DNA of 64,000 bases from positions 31,489,670 through 31,553,669 of the forward strand of contig OZ025248.1 in NCBI GenBank assembly GCA_964019135.1, written 5' to 3'. Source of the DNA: Arenicola marina. Lineage: Eukaryota > Annelida > Polychaeta > Arenicolidae. Made by a program: the position numbers and the translations under genes. The notes under the pieces were generated by a model. It saw only the letters and a list, made by a program, of their open reading frames with translations, was not told the DNA's origin and did not search any database. This document shows, piece after piece, positions 1 to 12,119 of the stretch; positions within the stretch are counted from its first letter, which is position 1; each line of letters opens with the position of its first letter.

Positions 1-720
1 ACACTTCACAACTTTGTCAAATGTAAATATATTTTATGCCTGATAATAAGATAAAGGCTGTGATTATATTATCGTTTTATGATGCATAAATGAGCGACAA
101 CAAGCGTTTTTGACCCCTACGGCAAGGCCGAGGGGGGTCCTGACGTTACAGTTTGACAGTCTGATGCTTACTTAGCCTGAAAGTTCAGACCTTACAGTCC
201 TGACACTTGTTCTTGTGATGGTACAGTCACAAGAACAAGTGTCAGGACTGTAACGTCTGAACTTTCAGGCTAATGCTTACTGTAACAGTCACAAGAACAA
301 GTGTCAAGACTGTACCGTCATTCACTCATTCAGGTCTGTGTTAACTTTTCATAAACACCGTGTCAAGTCCCGAAAACGCCCTTAAACTGTTTATAACTGG
401 ATAAATCTATACGGCATGAAGAAGCATACATCACGTACCTCTTTTTCCTATTAACTACGTATCAGTCGGTGAAGAAACGCTTGCGTAACACAAGAAAACA
501 TGCATCGAACCTCCTGCCCGGTGAAATAAAAAAGGTAAACAAGCAATGGCGGACGCCGCTTCCGCCCGCGTCTTCTGTCCGCTGGAGGGCGCCACCTCCC
601 AACATTCCAACATTTCAGTTGTGCTATTGGTCTAGAATGTTGGAAATGTTGGAAATACGGCCCTGTGATTGGTCGGCTAATCCAACATTTAGACGGACTT
701 TCCGTCGCGCGGTAACGTTG
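1..720. repeat. Long direct repeat, copy 1
   Basis: This segment recurs at 5667-6386 with a constant offset of 5666 and no difference that I could see. It may extend beyond the left edge of the window. It contains a long hairpin (173-272), a CpG-rich stretch around 545-600 and a CCAAT-box-bearing unit at 588-720. The two copies flank about 4.9 kb of minisatellite and AT-rich satellite. Near-identity implies a recent duplication, ongoing homogenisation or an assembly duplication. No protein-coding gene is convincing in it. Confidence 0.9.
173..272. repeat. Inverted repeat (46-nt arms, 8-nt loop)
   Basis: Positions 173-218 and 227-272 are reverse complements with a single mismatch, separated by the loop TGGTACAG. 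A third partial copy of one arm (TCACAAGAACAAGTGTCA) follows at about 287-304. The same structure recurs at 5839-5938 in the second direct repeat. It resembles the core of a small foldback or MITE, but no clear target duplication was found. Confidence 0.85.
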
Positions 721-745
721 AAGCTGGGGGCCAATCGTCTGTGTT

Positions 746-850
746 AGGGGGGGAAGAAGGAAAAGAAGGAGGGGAAGAAAAAAAAAAGGAGAAAAAGGAA
801 GAAGGGAGAGAGAAAAAAGGGGAAAAGGGAGGGGGGAGAGGGAGAGAGGG
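746..850. other. 105-bp uninterrupted polypurine tract
   Basis: Every base from 746 to 850 is A or G. Such tracts can form triplex (H-DNA) structures. It lies just outside the right end of the 720-bp repeat and has no coding content. Confidence 0.85.
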
Positions 851-938
851 TCAAACGCAGCCAGATGCAATGGCAAGAACCTCTTTAGTGACAGAATTTC
901 GTTAATTTGTTAAAGAAATACGGTATTTGTCGAATTTT

Positions 939-985
939 GCCTTCTAACCCGAAGGTTGGTGGTTCGAGCCTAACTCGGGCCGATT
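939..985 (+). other. tRNA-derived 3' half (SINE-like)
   Basis: The segment contains a B-box-like GGTTCGAGCC preceded by an anticodon-arm-like CCTTC...GAAGG. No acceptor-stem pairing or A box was found, so this is a tRNA-derived relic and not a functional tRNA gene. Confidence 0.35.
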
Positions 986-1138
986 TTTGTTCTGTTTTTT
1001 TGTATTTTTTGACGTTTATAAGTAATAAAAGACGAAGGAAATTTACTAGTGTGCTGGTTAGGCGATGATTTAATTTTGGTTTTATGCGGGAGACAGATAC
1101 ACGAAAAGCAAATAACACATATGACACACATGACGTCT

Positions 1139-1990
1139 ACTTGACAGCGTGACAACATGACAGACAGCGTGACAGCATGACAGATAGCGTAACAGCATGA
1201 CAGATAGCGTGACAGCATGACAGACAGCGTGACAACAGCAGGGACGTCAGCAGCGGCAACGCCACCAGCACGGACGCCATATCGGTCAGTTGACAGACAG
1301 CATGACAGCATGACAGACAACGTGACAGCATGACAACAGCAGGGACGTCATCAGCGGCAACGCCACCAGCACGGACGCCATATCGGTCACTTGACAGACA
1401 GCGTGACAGCATGACAACATTAAAGACAGCGTGACAGCATGACCGACAACGTGACAACAGCAGGGACGTCAGCAGCGGCAACGCCACCAGCACGGACGCC
1501 ATATCGGTCACTTGACAGACAGCATGACAGCGTGACAGCATGACCACATTAAAGACAGACAACGTGACAACAGCCGGGACGTCAGCAGCGGCATCGCCAC
1601 CAGCACGGACGGCATATCGGTTACTTGACAGACAGCGTGACAGCATGACAGACAGCGTGACAACATTAAAGACAGCATGACAACAGCAGGGATCAGCAGC
1701 GGCAACGCCACCAGCACGGACGCCATATCGGTCAGTTGACAGACAGCGTGACAGCATGACAGACAACGTGACAACAGCAGGGACGTCAGCAGCGGCAATG
1801 CCACCAGCACGGACGGCATATCGGTTACTTGACAGACAGCGTGACAGCATGACAGACATCCTGACAACATTAAAGACAGCATGACAGATAGCGTGACAAC
1901 AGCAGGGACGGTAAACCGATCACTTGACCGACAGCGTGACAGGATGACAGCAGACAGCGTGACAACATGACAGACGGCGTGATAAAATGA
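1139..1990. repeat. Minisatellite with 10-20 bp subunits and about 93-121 bp higher-order units
   Basis: Short motifs such as GACAGCGTGACAGCATGACA alternate with a longer block containing GCCACCAGCACGGACG. That block starts at about 1261, 1362, 1483, 1596, 1707 and 1800. Open frames on the minus strand follow the repeat and carry no recognisable domain. Confidence 0.9.
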
Positions 1991-2450
1991 CAGAGAGCGT
2001 GACAGCAGCAGGGACGCCAGCAGCAGAGACACGGACGCCAGCCGCAGGGACGCCAGCAGCAGGGACGCCAGCAGCAGGGACGCTAGCAGCGGGAACGCCA
2101 CCAGCAGGGACGCCAGCAGCAGAGACACGGACGCCAGCAGCAGGGACGCCAGCGGCAGGGACGCCAGCAGCAGGGACGCCACCAGCAAGGACGCCAGCGG
2201 CAGGGACGCCAGCAGCATAGACACGAACGCCAGCAGCAGGGACGCTAGCAGCGGAGACACGGACGCCAGCAGCAGGGACACCAGCAGCAGAGACACGGAC
2301 GCCAGCAGCAGGGACGCCAGCGGCAGGGACGCCAGCAGCATAGACACGAACGCCAGCAGCGGGGACGCCAGCAGCAGGGACGCTAGCAGCGGGAACGCCA
2401 CCAGCAGGGACGTCAGCAGCAGAGACACGAACGCCAGCAGCAGAGACGTG
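1991..2450. repeat. 15-bp minisatellite (CAGCAGGGACGCCAG type)
   Basis: This is a nearly continuous run of 15-bp units with occasional GAGACACGGACGCCAG variants. Because 15 is a multiple of 3, one frame reads G-T-P-A-A over and over. That is a consequence of the repeat, not evidence of a gene. Confidence 0.9.
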
Positions 2451-2990
2451 CGGCCTTGGTCAGCCAGGGACGCTGGAGACACGTGACGCCGACGCGACGC
2501 AGGACGCGGTGCGTAACATACGGCCTTGGTGAGCTGGAGAAACGGGTGACGCCAACGTGTGCAGGAACGTGACGCAGGACGCGGTGCATAACATGCGGCC
2601 TTGGTCAGTGGGAGAGACGGGTGACGCCGACGTGTGCAGGGCCGTGACGCAGGACGCAGTGCGTAACGTACGGCCTTGGTGAGCTGGAGAGACGGGTGAC
2701 GCCGACGTGTGCAGGGCCGTGACGCAGGACGCAGTGCGTAACGTACGGCCTTGGTGAGCTGGAGAGACGGGTGACGCCGACGTGTGCAGGGCCGTGACGC
2801 AGGACGCAGTGCGTAACATGCGGCCTTGGTCAGTGGGAGAGACGGGTGACGCCGACGTGTGCAGGGCCGTGACGCAGGACGCAGTGCGTAACATGCGGCC
2901 TTGGTCAGTGGGAGAGACGGGTGACGCCGACGTGTGCAGGGACTTGACGCAGGACGCACTGCGTAATATACGGCCTTGGTGAGCTGGGGA
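2451..2990. repeat. 75-bp satellite, about 7 copies
   Basis: The anchor CGGCCTTGGT occurs at 2451, 2521, 2596, 2671, 2746, 2821, 2896 and 2971, so the period is 75 bp apart from the first, shorter interval. The unit equals 25 codons, which explains long open frames on both strands. No family resemblance was seen. Confidence 0.93.
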
Positions 2991-3099
2991 CTCTGGAGAG
3001 ACGACTCGCAGCAAATATATTACAGGCAGTCAATAACTATATATTACTGAGCTATCATTGATTGAATTTAAACAATAATCACAGCATTCTGCTATTTAT

Positions 3100-3165
3100 A
3101 AACCCAGGTGGGATTTGAACCCACAATCGATCCGAAGATCAACCAACCGAATGCAAAGGGTTTGC
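3100..3165 (-). other. tRNA-Arg(TCG)-like relic
   Basis: The reverse strand carries a T-arm-like GTGGGTTCAAATCCCACC and an anticodon-loop-like CTTCGGATC, as in animal tRNA-Arg(TCG). The 5' half is not recognisable, so this is a pseudogene or SINE head. The identity is from memory of tRNA sequences. Confidence 0.45.
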
Positions 3166-3169
3166 AAGA

Positions 3170-4475
3170 GCAGTATTATTGAAACACACCTCGGCTTACC
3201 TTCTTTGTAGTCCAGTTTTAGGATCGACCTGTAGATACACCTTAGCTAGGCCATGGTGTCTTCCAACCGGTTCAAGACGTCTTGACCTTAGACTACCGTG
3301 TAGGTCGGGACGACTATACTTGACCGGGGGGCTTGGGGCCATGGTGGCGTCGCTGCCGAGGGTGGCGCTGGGCGCCCAGGTGCTACTGGAGGCCCAGGCT
3401 GGTGCTGGGGGCCCTCGTGGCGTGGCTGCTGAAGGTGGCGCTGGTAGCGAGCGTCTCGCTGGCTGACCTAACCGGCTGACAAAAGCAACTCATTTAGCAT
3501 TGATATTGGCAGTTTAATAGGTCATCAAATCATACAATGTTAATAACAACGGCTTGAATAAATATATTTCGTTATCCAACTACCTGAAACTATGTGTTTC
3601 TACACTACTTTTCAATGTTACCTTAATTTTCCCTTTCAGGATACCAGTTGAGGTCTAAAAAGTGTATATCTTAGCACCAACTTTGAAAATAATCATGATG
3701 ACATATCAATATGATATTCCACATACATAGAGCATGGTAAATTGCTGCTTACCTTCTTAATAAAAGTCGATAAATGTGAGGCAAATAATTAAATGTCTAC
3801 TTGTTTATGTGACATCAAAATGGTTAAAATGCGAAGAGAAACTGGAGGGTTACATCACATACAAATAATGTACCGAAGGTGCGACTTATACACCGATGCA
3901 ACTTATATTTAACATTTTTAACATTGATACCTACAGTGAACAAGACTGAACTTTGGCAAGGCTTTGTGTTGCTTTGACATGATTCTAGGAGAATGAATAG
4001 AAGCTTTGTATAAGTTGAACACTGACAAGTTTAATCCAGTATGGTTATTCAGTTATGCATATAAACATGATGAATCTGAGTTCATTTTTTTACCAGAAAG
4101 ATGTCATGATATGTGACAGCTACCTAGATATGTAGACTTTATACTATTCTAAGCGCTCTACTCAATATTTTTGCCCTACCACTATTTTACTGTAGTTAAA
4201 CCACTACACACAGGTTTCGAGATCTGTTGACAGAGCACCAGAAGTAACTGTGGGGTGTGACTTATTCACTGCTGCGACTTATCAACCCAGTCCAAGCCTG
4301 TCTCTCAGGACCCCCACCCTCCATGCTGAACCATGTCGAGCCAATCAACAAATCATGTGCGACATATATATGGCTCAAGTTTGAATATTTCTCATAATTG
4401 GCAGATACAAGTTATACACCAGTGCGACTTATACCCCAGAAAATCTGGTAATCAACCTAACATATATTACATTAA
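3170..4475. other. Intergenic; degenerate DNA-transposon-like relic
   Basis: No gene was seen. The motif GTGCGACTTATACACC and variants occur near 3869, 4255 and 4405, a pattern I associate with the ends of degenerate pogo-type non-autonomous elements. Boundaries and target duplications are not visible. Confidence 0.3.
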
Positions 4476-4479
4476 TGAT

Positions 4480-5640
4480 ATATATTACATAGTTACACTA
4501 TAAATATATTTTTATGTGCTTCGCAACAGTAATACATTCACTTAAAAATTAACGTTCCATATCTACGCTATCAATATATTTGTATGTGCCTCGCAACGAT
4601 AAATATTCACTTACAAAGTAACTTTCCAAATATATGCTATAAATATATTTGTATATGCCTCACAACAGTAAAATATTCATTTAAAATTAACTTGCCATAC
4701 ACATGTACACAATAAATATATTTATATATGCCTCGCAACAGTAAAATAATCACTTAATAATTAACCTTTCATACGTATGATATATATATATATATATGTC
4801 TATGCCTCGTAACAGTAAAATAATCACTTAAAATTAACTTGCCATATATATGTACGCTATAAATATATTTGTATATGCTTCGCAATAGTAAAATAGTCAC
4901 TTAAAAAGTAACTTTCTATACATACGCCATAAATATATTTGTATATGACTCGTAACAACAAAAAATCCCTTCAATTTAACTTGCTAAACATAGGCATGCT
5001 ATAAATATAGTTATATATGCCTCGCAACAGTAAAATAGTCATTTAAAAATTCACTTTCTATATATACGCCTACAAATACATTTGCATATGCATGGCAACA
5101 GTGAAATATTCACTTAAAAATTAACTTTCCATACTTACGCTATAAATATATTTATATATGCCTCGAGAACTTACAACGTAACTTTCCATATGTACACTAT
5201 GAATATATTTGTATATGACTCGAAACAATATGACATTCACTTCACATTAACTTGCCAAACATATGTATGCTATAAATATATTTATATATACCTCGCAACA
5301 GTAAAATACTCACTTAAAAATTAACTTTCCATACTTACATTATAAATATATTTATATATGCCTCGAGAACTTACAAAGTAACTTTCAATACTTACGCTAT
5401 AAATATATTTATATATGCCTCGAGAACTTACAAAGTAACTTTCCATATGTACGCAATGAATATATTTGTATATGACCCGAAACAATATGATATTCATTTC
5501 ACATTAACTTTCCAAACATATGTATGCTATAAATATACTTATATATACCTCGCAACAGTGAAATAGTCAGTTAAAAATCAAATTTCCATACTTACGCTAG
5601 AAATATATTTGCATAGCCATATATATGCTTTGCAACAACC
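4480..5640. repeat. AT-rich tandem satellite, unit about 65-75 bp
   Basis: Units of the form CTATAAATATATTTGTATATG, then CCTCGCAACAGTAAAAT, then CACTTAAAAATTAACTTTCC repeat roughly 15 times with divergence. Successive TCGCAACA anchors lie about 65-75 bp apart. No coding content. Confidence 0.85.
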
Positions 5641-5666
5641 TTACTTAACTTATATTCAGTCTATTC

Positions 5667-6386
5667 ACACTTCACAACTTTGTCAAATGTAAATATATTT
5701 TATGCCTGATAATAAGATAAAGGCTGTGATTATATTATCGTTTTATGATGCATAAATGAGCGACAACAAGCGTTTTTGACCCCTACGGCAAGGCCGAGGG
5801 GGGTCCTGACGTTACAGTTTGACAGTCTGATGCTTACTTAGCCTGAAAGTTCAGACCTTACAGTCCTGACACTTGTTCTTGTGATGGTACAGTCACAAGA
5901 ACAAGTGTCAGGACTGTAACGTCTGAACTTTCAGGCTAATGCTTACTGTAACAGTCACAAGAACAAGTGTCAAGACTGTACCGTCATTCACTCATTCAGG
6001 TCTGTGTTAACTTTTCATAAACACCGTGTCAAGTCCCGAAAACGCCCTTAAACTGTTTATAACTGGATAAATCTATACGGCATGAAGAAGCATACATCAC
6101 GTACCTCTTTTTCCTATTAACTACGTATCAGTCGGTGAAGAAACGCTTGCGTAACACAAGAAAACATGCATCGAACCTCCTGCCCGGTGAAATAAAAAAG
6201 GTAAACAAGCAATGGCGGACGCCGCTTCCGCCCGCGTCTTCTGTCCGCTGGAGGGCGCCACCTCCCAACATTCCAACATTTCAGTTGTGCTATTGGTCTA
6301 GAATGTTGGAAATGTTGGAAATACGGCCCTGTGATTGGTCGGCTAATCCAACATTTAGACGGACTTTCCGTCGCGCGGTAACGTTG
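5667..6386. repeat. Long direct repeat, copy 2
   Basis: This is the second copy of the 1-720 segment at offset 5666, with no indels detected. It is followed directly by an extra tandem copy of its last 133 bp (6387-6519), which copy 1 lacks. Confidence 0.9.
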
Positions 6387-6519
6387 GGCGCCACCTTCCA
6401 ACATTCCAACATTTCAGTTGTGCTATTGGTCTAGAATGTTGGAAATGTTGGAAATACGGCCCTGTGATTGGTCGGCTAATCCAACATTTAGACAGACTTT
6501 CCGTCGCGCGGTAACGTTG
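6254..6519. repeat. 133-bp tandem duplication with CCAAT boxes
   Basis: Two units (6254-6386 and 6387-6519) differ at about two positions, and a third copy is 588-720. Each unit holds an inverted pair CCAACATTCCAACATT / AATGTTGGAAATGTTGG and two inverted CCAAT boxes (CTATTGGTC and GATTGGTCGG). The start GCAATGGCGGACGCC lies just upstream at about 6210. The layout is promoter-like, but no gene is attached that I can recognise. Confidence 0.8.
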
Positions 6520-6589
6520 GTTAACTGCAACGCGTAAAAGCCTTTACACCTGTCGTATTTCTGGTCTCAGGCCCGAATGGACGCCGAAA

Positions 6590-6670
6590 GTTCTACCCGC
6601 AGAGGCGGGTTTCGAACCGGCGACCTTCCGCATCCCGAGCGAACACCTTACACGTTAGGCCAAAGGGAAC
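6590..6670 (-). mobile_element. tRNA-derived SINE head
   Basis: The reverse strand contains an A-box-like GGCCTAACGTGTAAGGTG and a B-box GCCGGTTCGAAACCCGCC at tRNA-like spacing, with an anticodon-arm-like CTCGGGATGCGG between them. The overall form resembles a tRNA-Pro-like head. A SINE tail could not be delimited. Confidence 0.45.
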
Positions 6671-7022
6671 TTCCCATTTGGCCCGAGGCGCTTGGTATCT
6701 TTCATCCACCGGGCCTGGGCCGAAATATCACACACCTACAAGTTAATCAATCTGCTCTGGACCCAAATAAAACGCCAGTAAAATGCAAATTTGACTTAAT
6801 TACGGTAATGTATATTCACTATGAAAGCGCTATATCTGGAGAATACGTCAGAACACTCCAAGTCTAAGGTTAAATTAAGGGGAGAAACACTGCCTGACGC
6901 CATGGCCCGGGCCATGCTAACCGCGCGCTACTAACAAGGATGGTTACGGCTCTCAAGCAGTTATAATATGCATGATATATACATAACTACATAACATTTA
7001 GCAAATTTATTGATTTTGTTAC

Positions 7023-7230
7023 CTGGGGATGCCTTTTCCGATCTCCGCGATTGGCACCCCGGCAGGAATTCTTGAAGATTCGCGATTATCTATAGCTGTT
7101 GGCAATGTTGGGGGATATTTATCCGTACAACGCGAATACGCTCTCTGGCAGAAAAGACCCAATATAATGTTACACAAGACGCGGTTTTCTGTGGAACGGC
7201 GGTCTGCAGCATTCTTGGAATCGGATAGCG
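7023..7230. repeat. Dispersed repeat related to 56650-56790
   Basis: The blocks CCTTTTCCGA, GATTGGCA and GATTCGCGATTA occur in the same order as at 56660-56720. The two segments are alignable but clearly diverged. The family is unknown. The copy at 56.7 kb lies directly beside the foldback-like element. Confidence 0.6.
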
Positions 7231-7673
7231 TACAGGACACTAATATCTGTCCGACAACAAGCGATGCGCAACATATCTATTTATTTATTGGGCCCCCCAC
7301 CCATCTACCCCTCCCATTTTTCAGAGCGAGAATGTTATTTTTTCAATGGTAGTTTGGTAGGCCATGTACTGGATCCCCCCCCCCCCTCCGCCATGTACTG
7401 GATCTCCCCCCCCCCCCCAATATTATTCGGTGGGCCTACTCTTCTGGTTCGAACTCAAAGTGTGTACCCCCCACTTTTTCAAATTCTTAAATCCCTGCCA
7501 GTATTCCTGTTACCTAAATGCAGCACATCAGTGGCCCTCCAAATGTGACATATAAGAAATAAATGTCCCTCTAAAGGCGACCTACAACACAACAATGTGC
7601 CCCAAAGATAACGTACAGGACAATAATATTTGTTCGACAACAAGCGATGCGCAACATGTCTATTTATTTATTT
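7228..7673. repeat. Pair of about 60-bp direct repeats, offset 383
   Basis: GCGTACAGGACA at 7229 and again at 7612 starts a stretch of about 60 bp that continues through CGACAACAAGCGATGCGCAA in both places. The DNA between is C-rich and includes two copies of CCATGTACTGGAT beside poly-C. It looks like a local duplication. Confidence 0.75.
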
Positions 7674-8309
7674 TAAACAAGCTTCTGATACAGATAAAAA
7701 ACAGAGGTCATAATAATAACGAAAACTATGTAAATAGACCTTTACTGTGAAGAATTCGAATCATCCGATTGCCGTATGTATATAATTTCAACTAATATTT
7801 AACTATGCCTGACAGGTGTTTATATTTTAACTTGTCGCAATCTCTCTTTGGCTTTCATTTATTTCTAAATGATAAAATGACTTTGGCGAATTTCAAGAAC
7901 GCAGTTTAGTCGACTACCGGGCTTAGTCGGTTAAAGTCACCATGTATAATACATGGGCGATATTAGTCGAATATAAGCCCCGGTAAAGCCGGCTAAACTT
8001 TATAGCTATGTATGTACGTGAAATAGGCCACAGGTCTTGCATTTCCGGGTTTCAAAAAAGGGCCGAAAGCGCCAAGAATCATGTAAACATCAAATGATCA
8101 CCATAAGCTTTGCTGTAATTGATGTGTTGTCTTCTTGCTTTTTGGTCGACCCGTAACTCTTATACGGACAGCGATACATATATATGTGCCACGTAACAGC
8201 CGAAACGTACCTATCGCGTTTGGAACGCTCGATGCGTTTTAATGCTCTCGGTGATTAGATTTTACTCAACATGTGGCCAATTGTGGTTGGTTAGTCGTGT
8301 GATACCTAC
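7674..8309. other. Intergenic region upstream of SSR4
   Basis: No gene, repeat array or transposon end is evident. The region is moderately AT-rich and presumably includes distal SSR4 promoter sequence. Confidence 0.5.
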
Positions 8310-8340
8310 ACACGTAGCTCTTCCGGTTTAAAAACTCATC
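8310..8340 (+). promoter_or_regulatory. SSR4 5' leader / core promoter candidate
   Basis: A perfect ETS-type motif (CTTCCGG, 8320-8326) lies 15 bp before the SSR4 start codon, as is common in TATA-less housekeeping promoters. The transcription start is not visible from sequence. Confidence 0.3.
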
Positions 8341-11300
8341 ATGGCTTCATCTGGTCACCTAGTTGTCTTGGCATTTTTGGCTGTTTTACCCATCTTTGGG
8401 GCAGGTGAGATAAACAACTCGTGTGTAATTATATTGCGACACGTTTCTCTTCATTTTCTTCTAGTCTTAACGGGATAAATGGTTTAATTAAAGCGTTAAA
8501 ATGTGTTGTTATTGAAGTGTGTGCGGCTACATACGTGGCACTCTGGCCTGAGTCTGAGACTGAGCATTGCTGTCTGCTGTACTGACCGCATGTCACGGTA
8601 TGAACGTGGTTATATGCGAACACGTGGTACAAACTGTTAGTCACATTTGTGTTAATACCAGATGCATTAGCTAGGATGCTGCCACAGTACAATAAAAGTT
8701 ATAGGATTATCTTCCCTTTTTCATAATCACCAAGTATTTACGCATATTTACCACATGCCTTTGAGTTTGAGTTTGAATTTTAACCACTTCAATAAACCGT
8801 TTGATGCATCAACATAGCGTTGACCGTGTACAATACAAGTACTCTAACGCCTGTAAGAAGAAATTGTTTTGATGGTGGTATAATTATAATATGTAACATG
8901 GAAAGAGAATTTTTTTTTTATTTACTTATACACTTTAACCACTTTGAATGGAATTTCATTCAAAAGGATTAAGCTCTTTCATCTTGAAATATATCCTGCC
9001 TCATTCAAGCGATGTTGGTCAGTAATTTTTATTATTAAATAGCCTTATTGAGTATGCATAGTAATTGGTTGCAATAGAATGGCTATATACTAAAAGGCAC
9101 AAGAGCTGCAGAATACCTAGGAAAACATAGCATAAGGTAAAAAAGAGTTTCTGTTTCTGAAGGCCATGGCATATACATACTTATAATCAATACAATCTGA
9201 AAGACTTATTGGATTGATAGCTGTAAATAAAAATCCAACATATTTAATGTCTATTTGACTGAGGTATATGGACTTCTGTCGAGGGCTATTATTTAAATGA
9301 CCTATTGGCAGTATGGCGAAAATCTCCTTTGCACCCATAAAATGTTATGCCTTTGGCTACAAGATGTTGGTGTAAGGTGGAAAGTGGGGTGGAGGATAAC
9401 TAGCCACACTGATATGGCTGGATAGTGAAGCCTCGGCAAGAGTTTGATAGAGCGGTGCAGATGACGCAAGGCAGCTAATGTGTGAAAAATGCACTCCATG
9501 GGCTAATTGCTATCTAGACTGACTGAGCTTGTATGCATTTGATATAACTAGGGCTGTCTAAGTATTTGAGTCCATATATGTATACAGTGGCTGGAGAACG
9601 CAATTAAAATATCTTATGGAGACGTATGTTGATGCTATTCAACGGCACAGAGCTGGAGAAACCATAGTCAGCCAGCTTTGTTTGACTGAATGCTGATGCT
9701 ACTATGGATAAGTGTGGAAGAGTAGCCAGAGCTACATCAAAGACTCTAAAGCTGTATTCTAGTGCATGATGATGCTTGAGCGAAAATTTCCTCTATATTA
9801 AACAACTCCCTCTGTTATACAGTCTTTTCTGGCTGGCAGAACAGAAGTTGAATAACACAGGGACCACTGTATAATTTTATATTTTGAACATTTTTAAAAT
9901 ATCATGATCTATTGGCCTAATTGCAATTTAACACTGGTGTATATATCCAAAAACCCATGTCTTTAAATATCATGGCATAATGTCAGCTGATATTTCATAT
10001 GTTCACATTAGTGTTTTTATATGAATATTTTGATACCTTTTTATAATATACATTGTAAGGATAAATGGATAGCCTACAACATAAAACCAGGTATCCAAAT
10101 ATTGTAATGCCATAATATTTTTCTCAGAAAGTAGATCTCCGACTAATGTTATACTGTATATGTGACTTCAAAAAGACCACAATATTTTTATTTTCAGGAG
10201 ACACATGTCTCTCACCTCAAGTTGATTCTAAGGTTTATACAACAACAGAAACCACAGCTTCTGCAGAGACAGTTGTCATCGTGGAATTTTCTGTTGCATG
10301 CAAAAATGGAATCAAGGTAAAGTCACTGTAAGAACAAAAAATGGAAATTACAAATAAAGTTTATTCCCTTTGAGCATGTGGGGAGTTAAAGTCTTGGTGT
10401 AGGGTCTAATGAAATACTGGTACTATTTATTTATAAAATAATGTCCCACATACAGTCGGCATATAAACTGTGTGTGTTATTTCAAATGCAAAAAATTTGT
10501 TGTGATTAAGGTTTACCAAAGGTTTCAATTATACATGACTTGTGGTAAAGATTAAATGTACCCGCATATAAGTCCTGCCGCTCTATATATTGTGTTACAT
10601 CTTTTCTAGGACATGAATCTTTATGCTGAATTCAATGGAAAAGCCATTCCGGCAAGCAAAGTTGGAAATAACAAGTACCAGGTACTGTATTTATAAATGT
10701 TTTTTGCATCATGTATCAGTTTCCTTAATCTTTAACATTAAGTTAAGTTACTTATTTTATTTTTCGTAGGGTAACCACACATGTACAAGTACATGTACAA
10801 GAGATTTAAAGTAATGTAACATCCAGAAGTACAAGGTGACAATAGAAAAAAAACAGATCTGCAAACTTTTTCACATCATGGTTACTTCGCCACCTGTGAT
10901 TTGGTATTGTTTAACATGTCAATAATTTTCACTCTCCGATGAGGTTCCTTGGCACGACGTCGTCTGTATGTGGGTTACCTACAAACATTGATATCTTCAC
11001 TACCCGGTACTCCTGAAGGTCTATGTTTGAAAGCAAGTTGCATCTTGTTCTGTAAACCAATATATATTTGTTTAGTTATTTTATATATATTCGCATGCTG
11101 TTGACAGTATCTTTTTCCTTAAAGGTTAGCTTCAGTGACGAGCACAAAAAGATTCCCTCTGGAAACTACGAGGTCAGACTGTTTGACGATGAAGGATATT
11201 CCATCTTGAGAAAGGTAGGTTACGCTCTTTAATGAAAATCAATGTGATTAAATGACTGACAACCTTTCCAAATAATGAGGGAAACTTGCGAATTACAATC

Positions 11301-12119
11301 GTATTGGAGTAGATCAGGATCAGGCATAGCTTTTTATATTTTTACTGATTATAGCGATATTCTTCTACCAACGACACACAAGCGTAAGTTCGTCAATTAT
11401 GGAACTATGTATTTACCATACCATAGAATTAAAGCTGATTATCAAAACCGATCTCCCTGTTTCCAGGCTCAGCGTGGCGGGGAGGACACCGTGGCTGTCA
11501 AGTCGTTTTTCTCCGTGCCCGTCTACCACGCGGTAAGTCCACAGTCTGTCACCCTGTGTGGTCGGCTGGTTAACCCCAATCCTAAGTGAGATCAGGCAGG
11601 GTGAGGGGGGGGGGCGGGGGGGTGTACCCCCAGGGACATATGTGGCTCGGTCCGGTCCGCATTCTATACTGCAGACCACAGCCCCTGGTGTAATGATATG
11701 AATGGATGAAAATGACACTGGTTCAAAACCCACCAGTGTCTGGGTCCATTTCATATTATTCTATCTCTATGGCCCGGTTTAGTGTAACTGTCCACCCACA
11801 AAACTGGCATGAAACAACTATCCAGATTCATATAACGTACACAAGTAGCATCATTTTATTAATCTTCTTTATGATTTATTAATATTATTTATGATTTGTT
11901 AATGATTTTATTAATATTATGAGTGATTTTAATAATATGATTTATGATTTGTTGTTTGTGATTTTATCCCTATTATTTATGATTTGTTCTATGTTTTTTG
12001 TCTGACAGGGAGCCTCCAAGGGGCCCTGGGTGCAGAGCGAGTTCGTGGCCGCAATGGTGGGCATTATCGTGTGGTACTCCGCGTACCACGCCCGCAGCAA
12101 GCTACAGACGACCAACTGA
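8341..12119 (+). CDS. SSR4: Translocon-associated protein subunit delta (TRAP-delta)
   Basis: This is a subunit of the TRAP complex, which sits beside the Sec61 channel in the ER membrane and helps secretory proteins enter. Six coding exons join in phase with GT-AG introns: 8341-8404, 10198-10316, 10610-10681, 11125-11214, 11467-11532 and 12009-12119. The product is 173 residues, the same length as the human protein. Residues 1-22 form a hydrophobic signal peptide ending near FGAG. C25 and C56 match the conserved lumenal cysteine pair. Residues 149-163 (FVAAMVGIIVWYSAY) form the single C-terminal membrane segment, followed by a short cytosolic tail HARSKLQTTN. All exons are intact. It is convergent with DALRD3. 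Family assignment is from memory of the TRAP-delta sequence; the only uncertainty is possible alternative exons. Confidence 0.97.

Noticed and set aside
1508-3014. Minus-strand frames of 184 and 483 codons
   Set aside because: They follow the 15-bp and 75-bp repeats in overlapping frames, with no recognisable domain.
1-6386. The 720-bp direct repeats as LTRs of a retroelement
   Set aside because: The interval holds only minisatellite and AT-rich satellite. No primer-binding site, polypurine tract next to the right repeat, or protein domain of an LTR element was seen.
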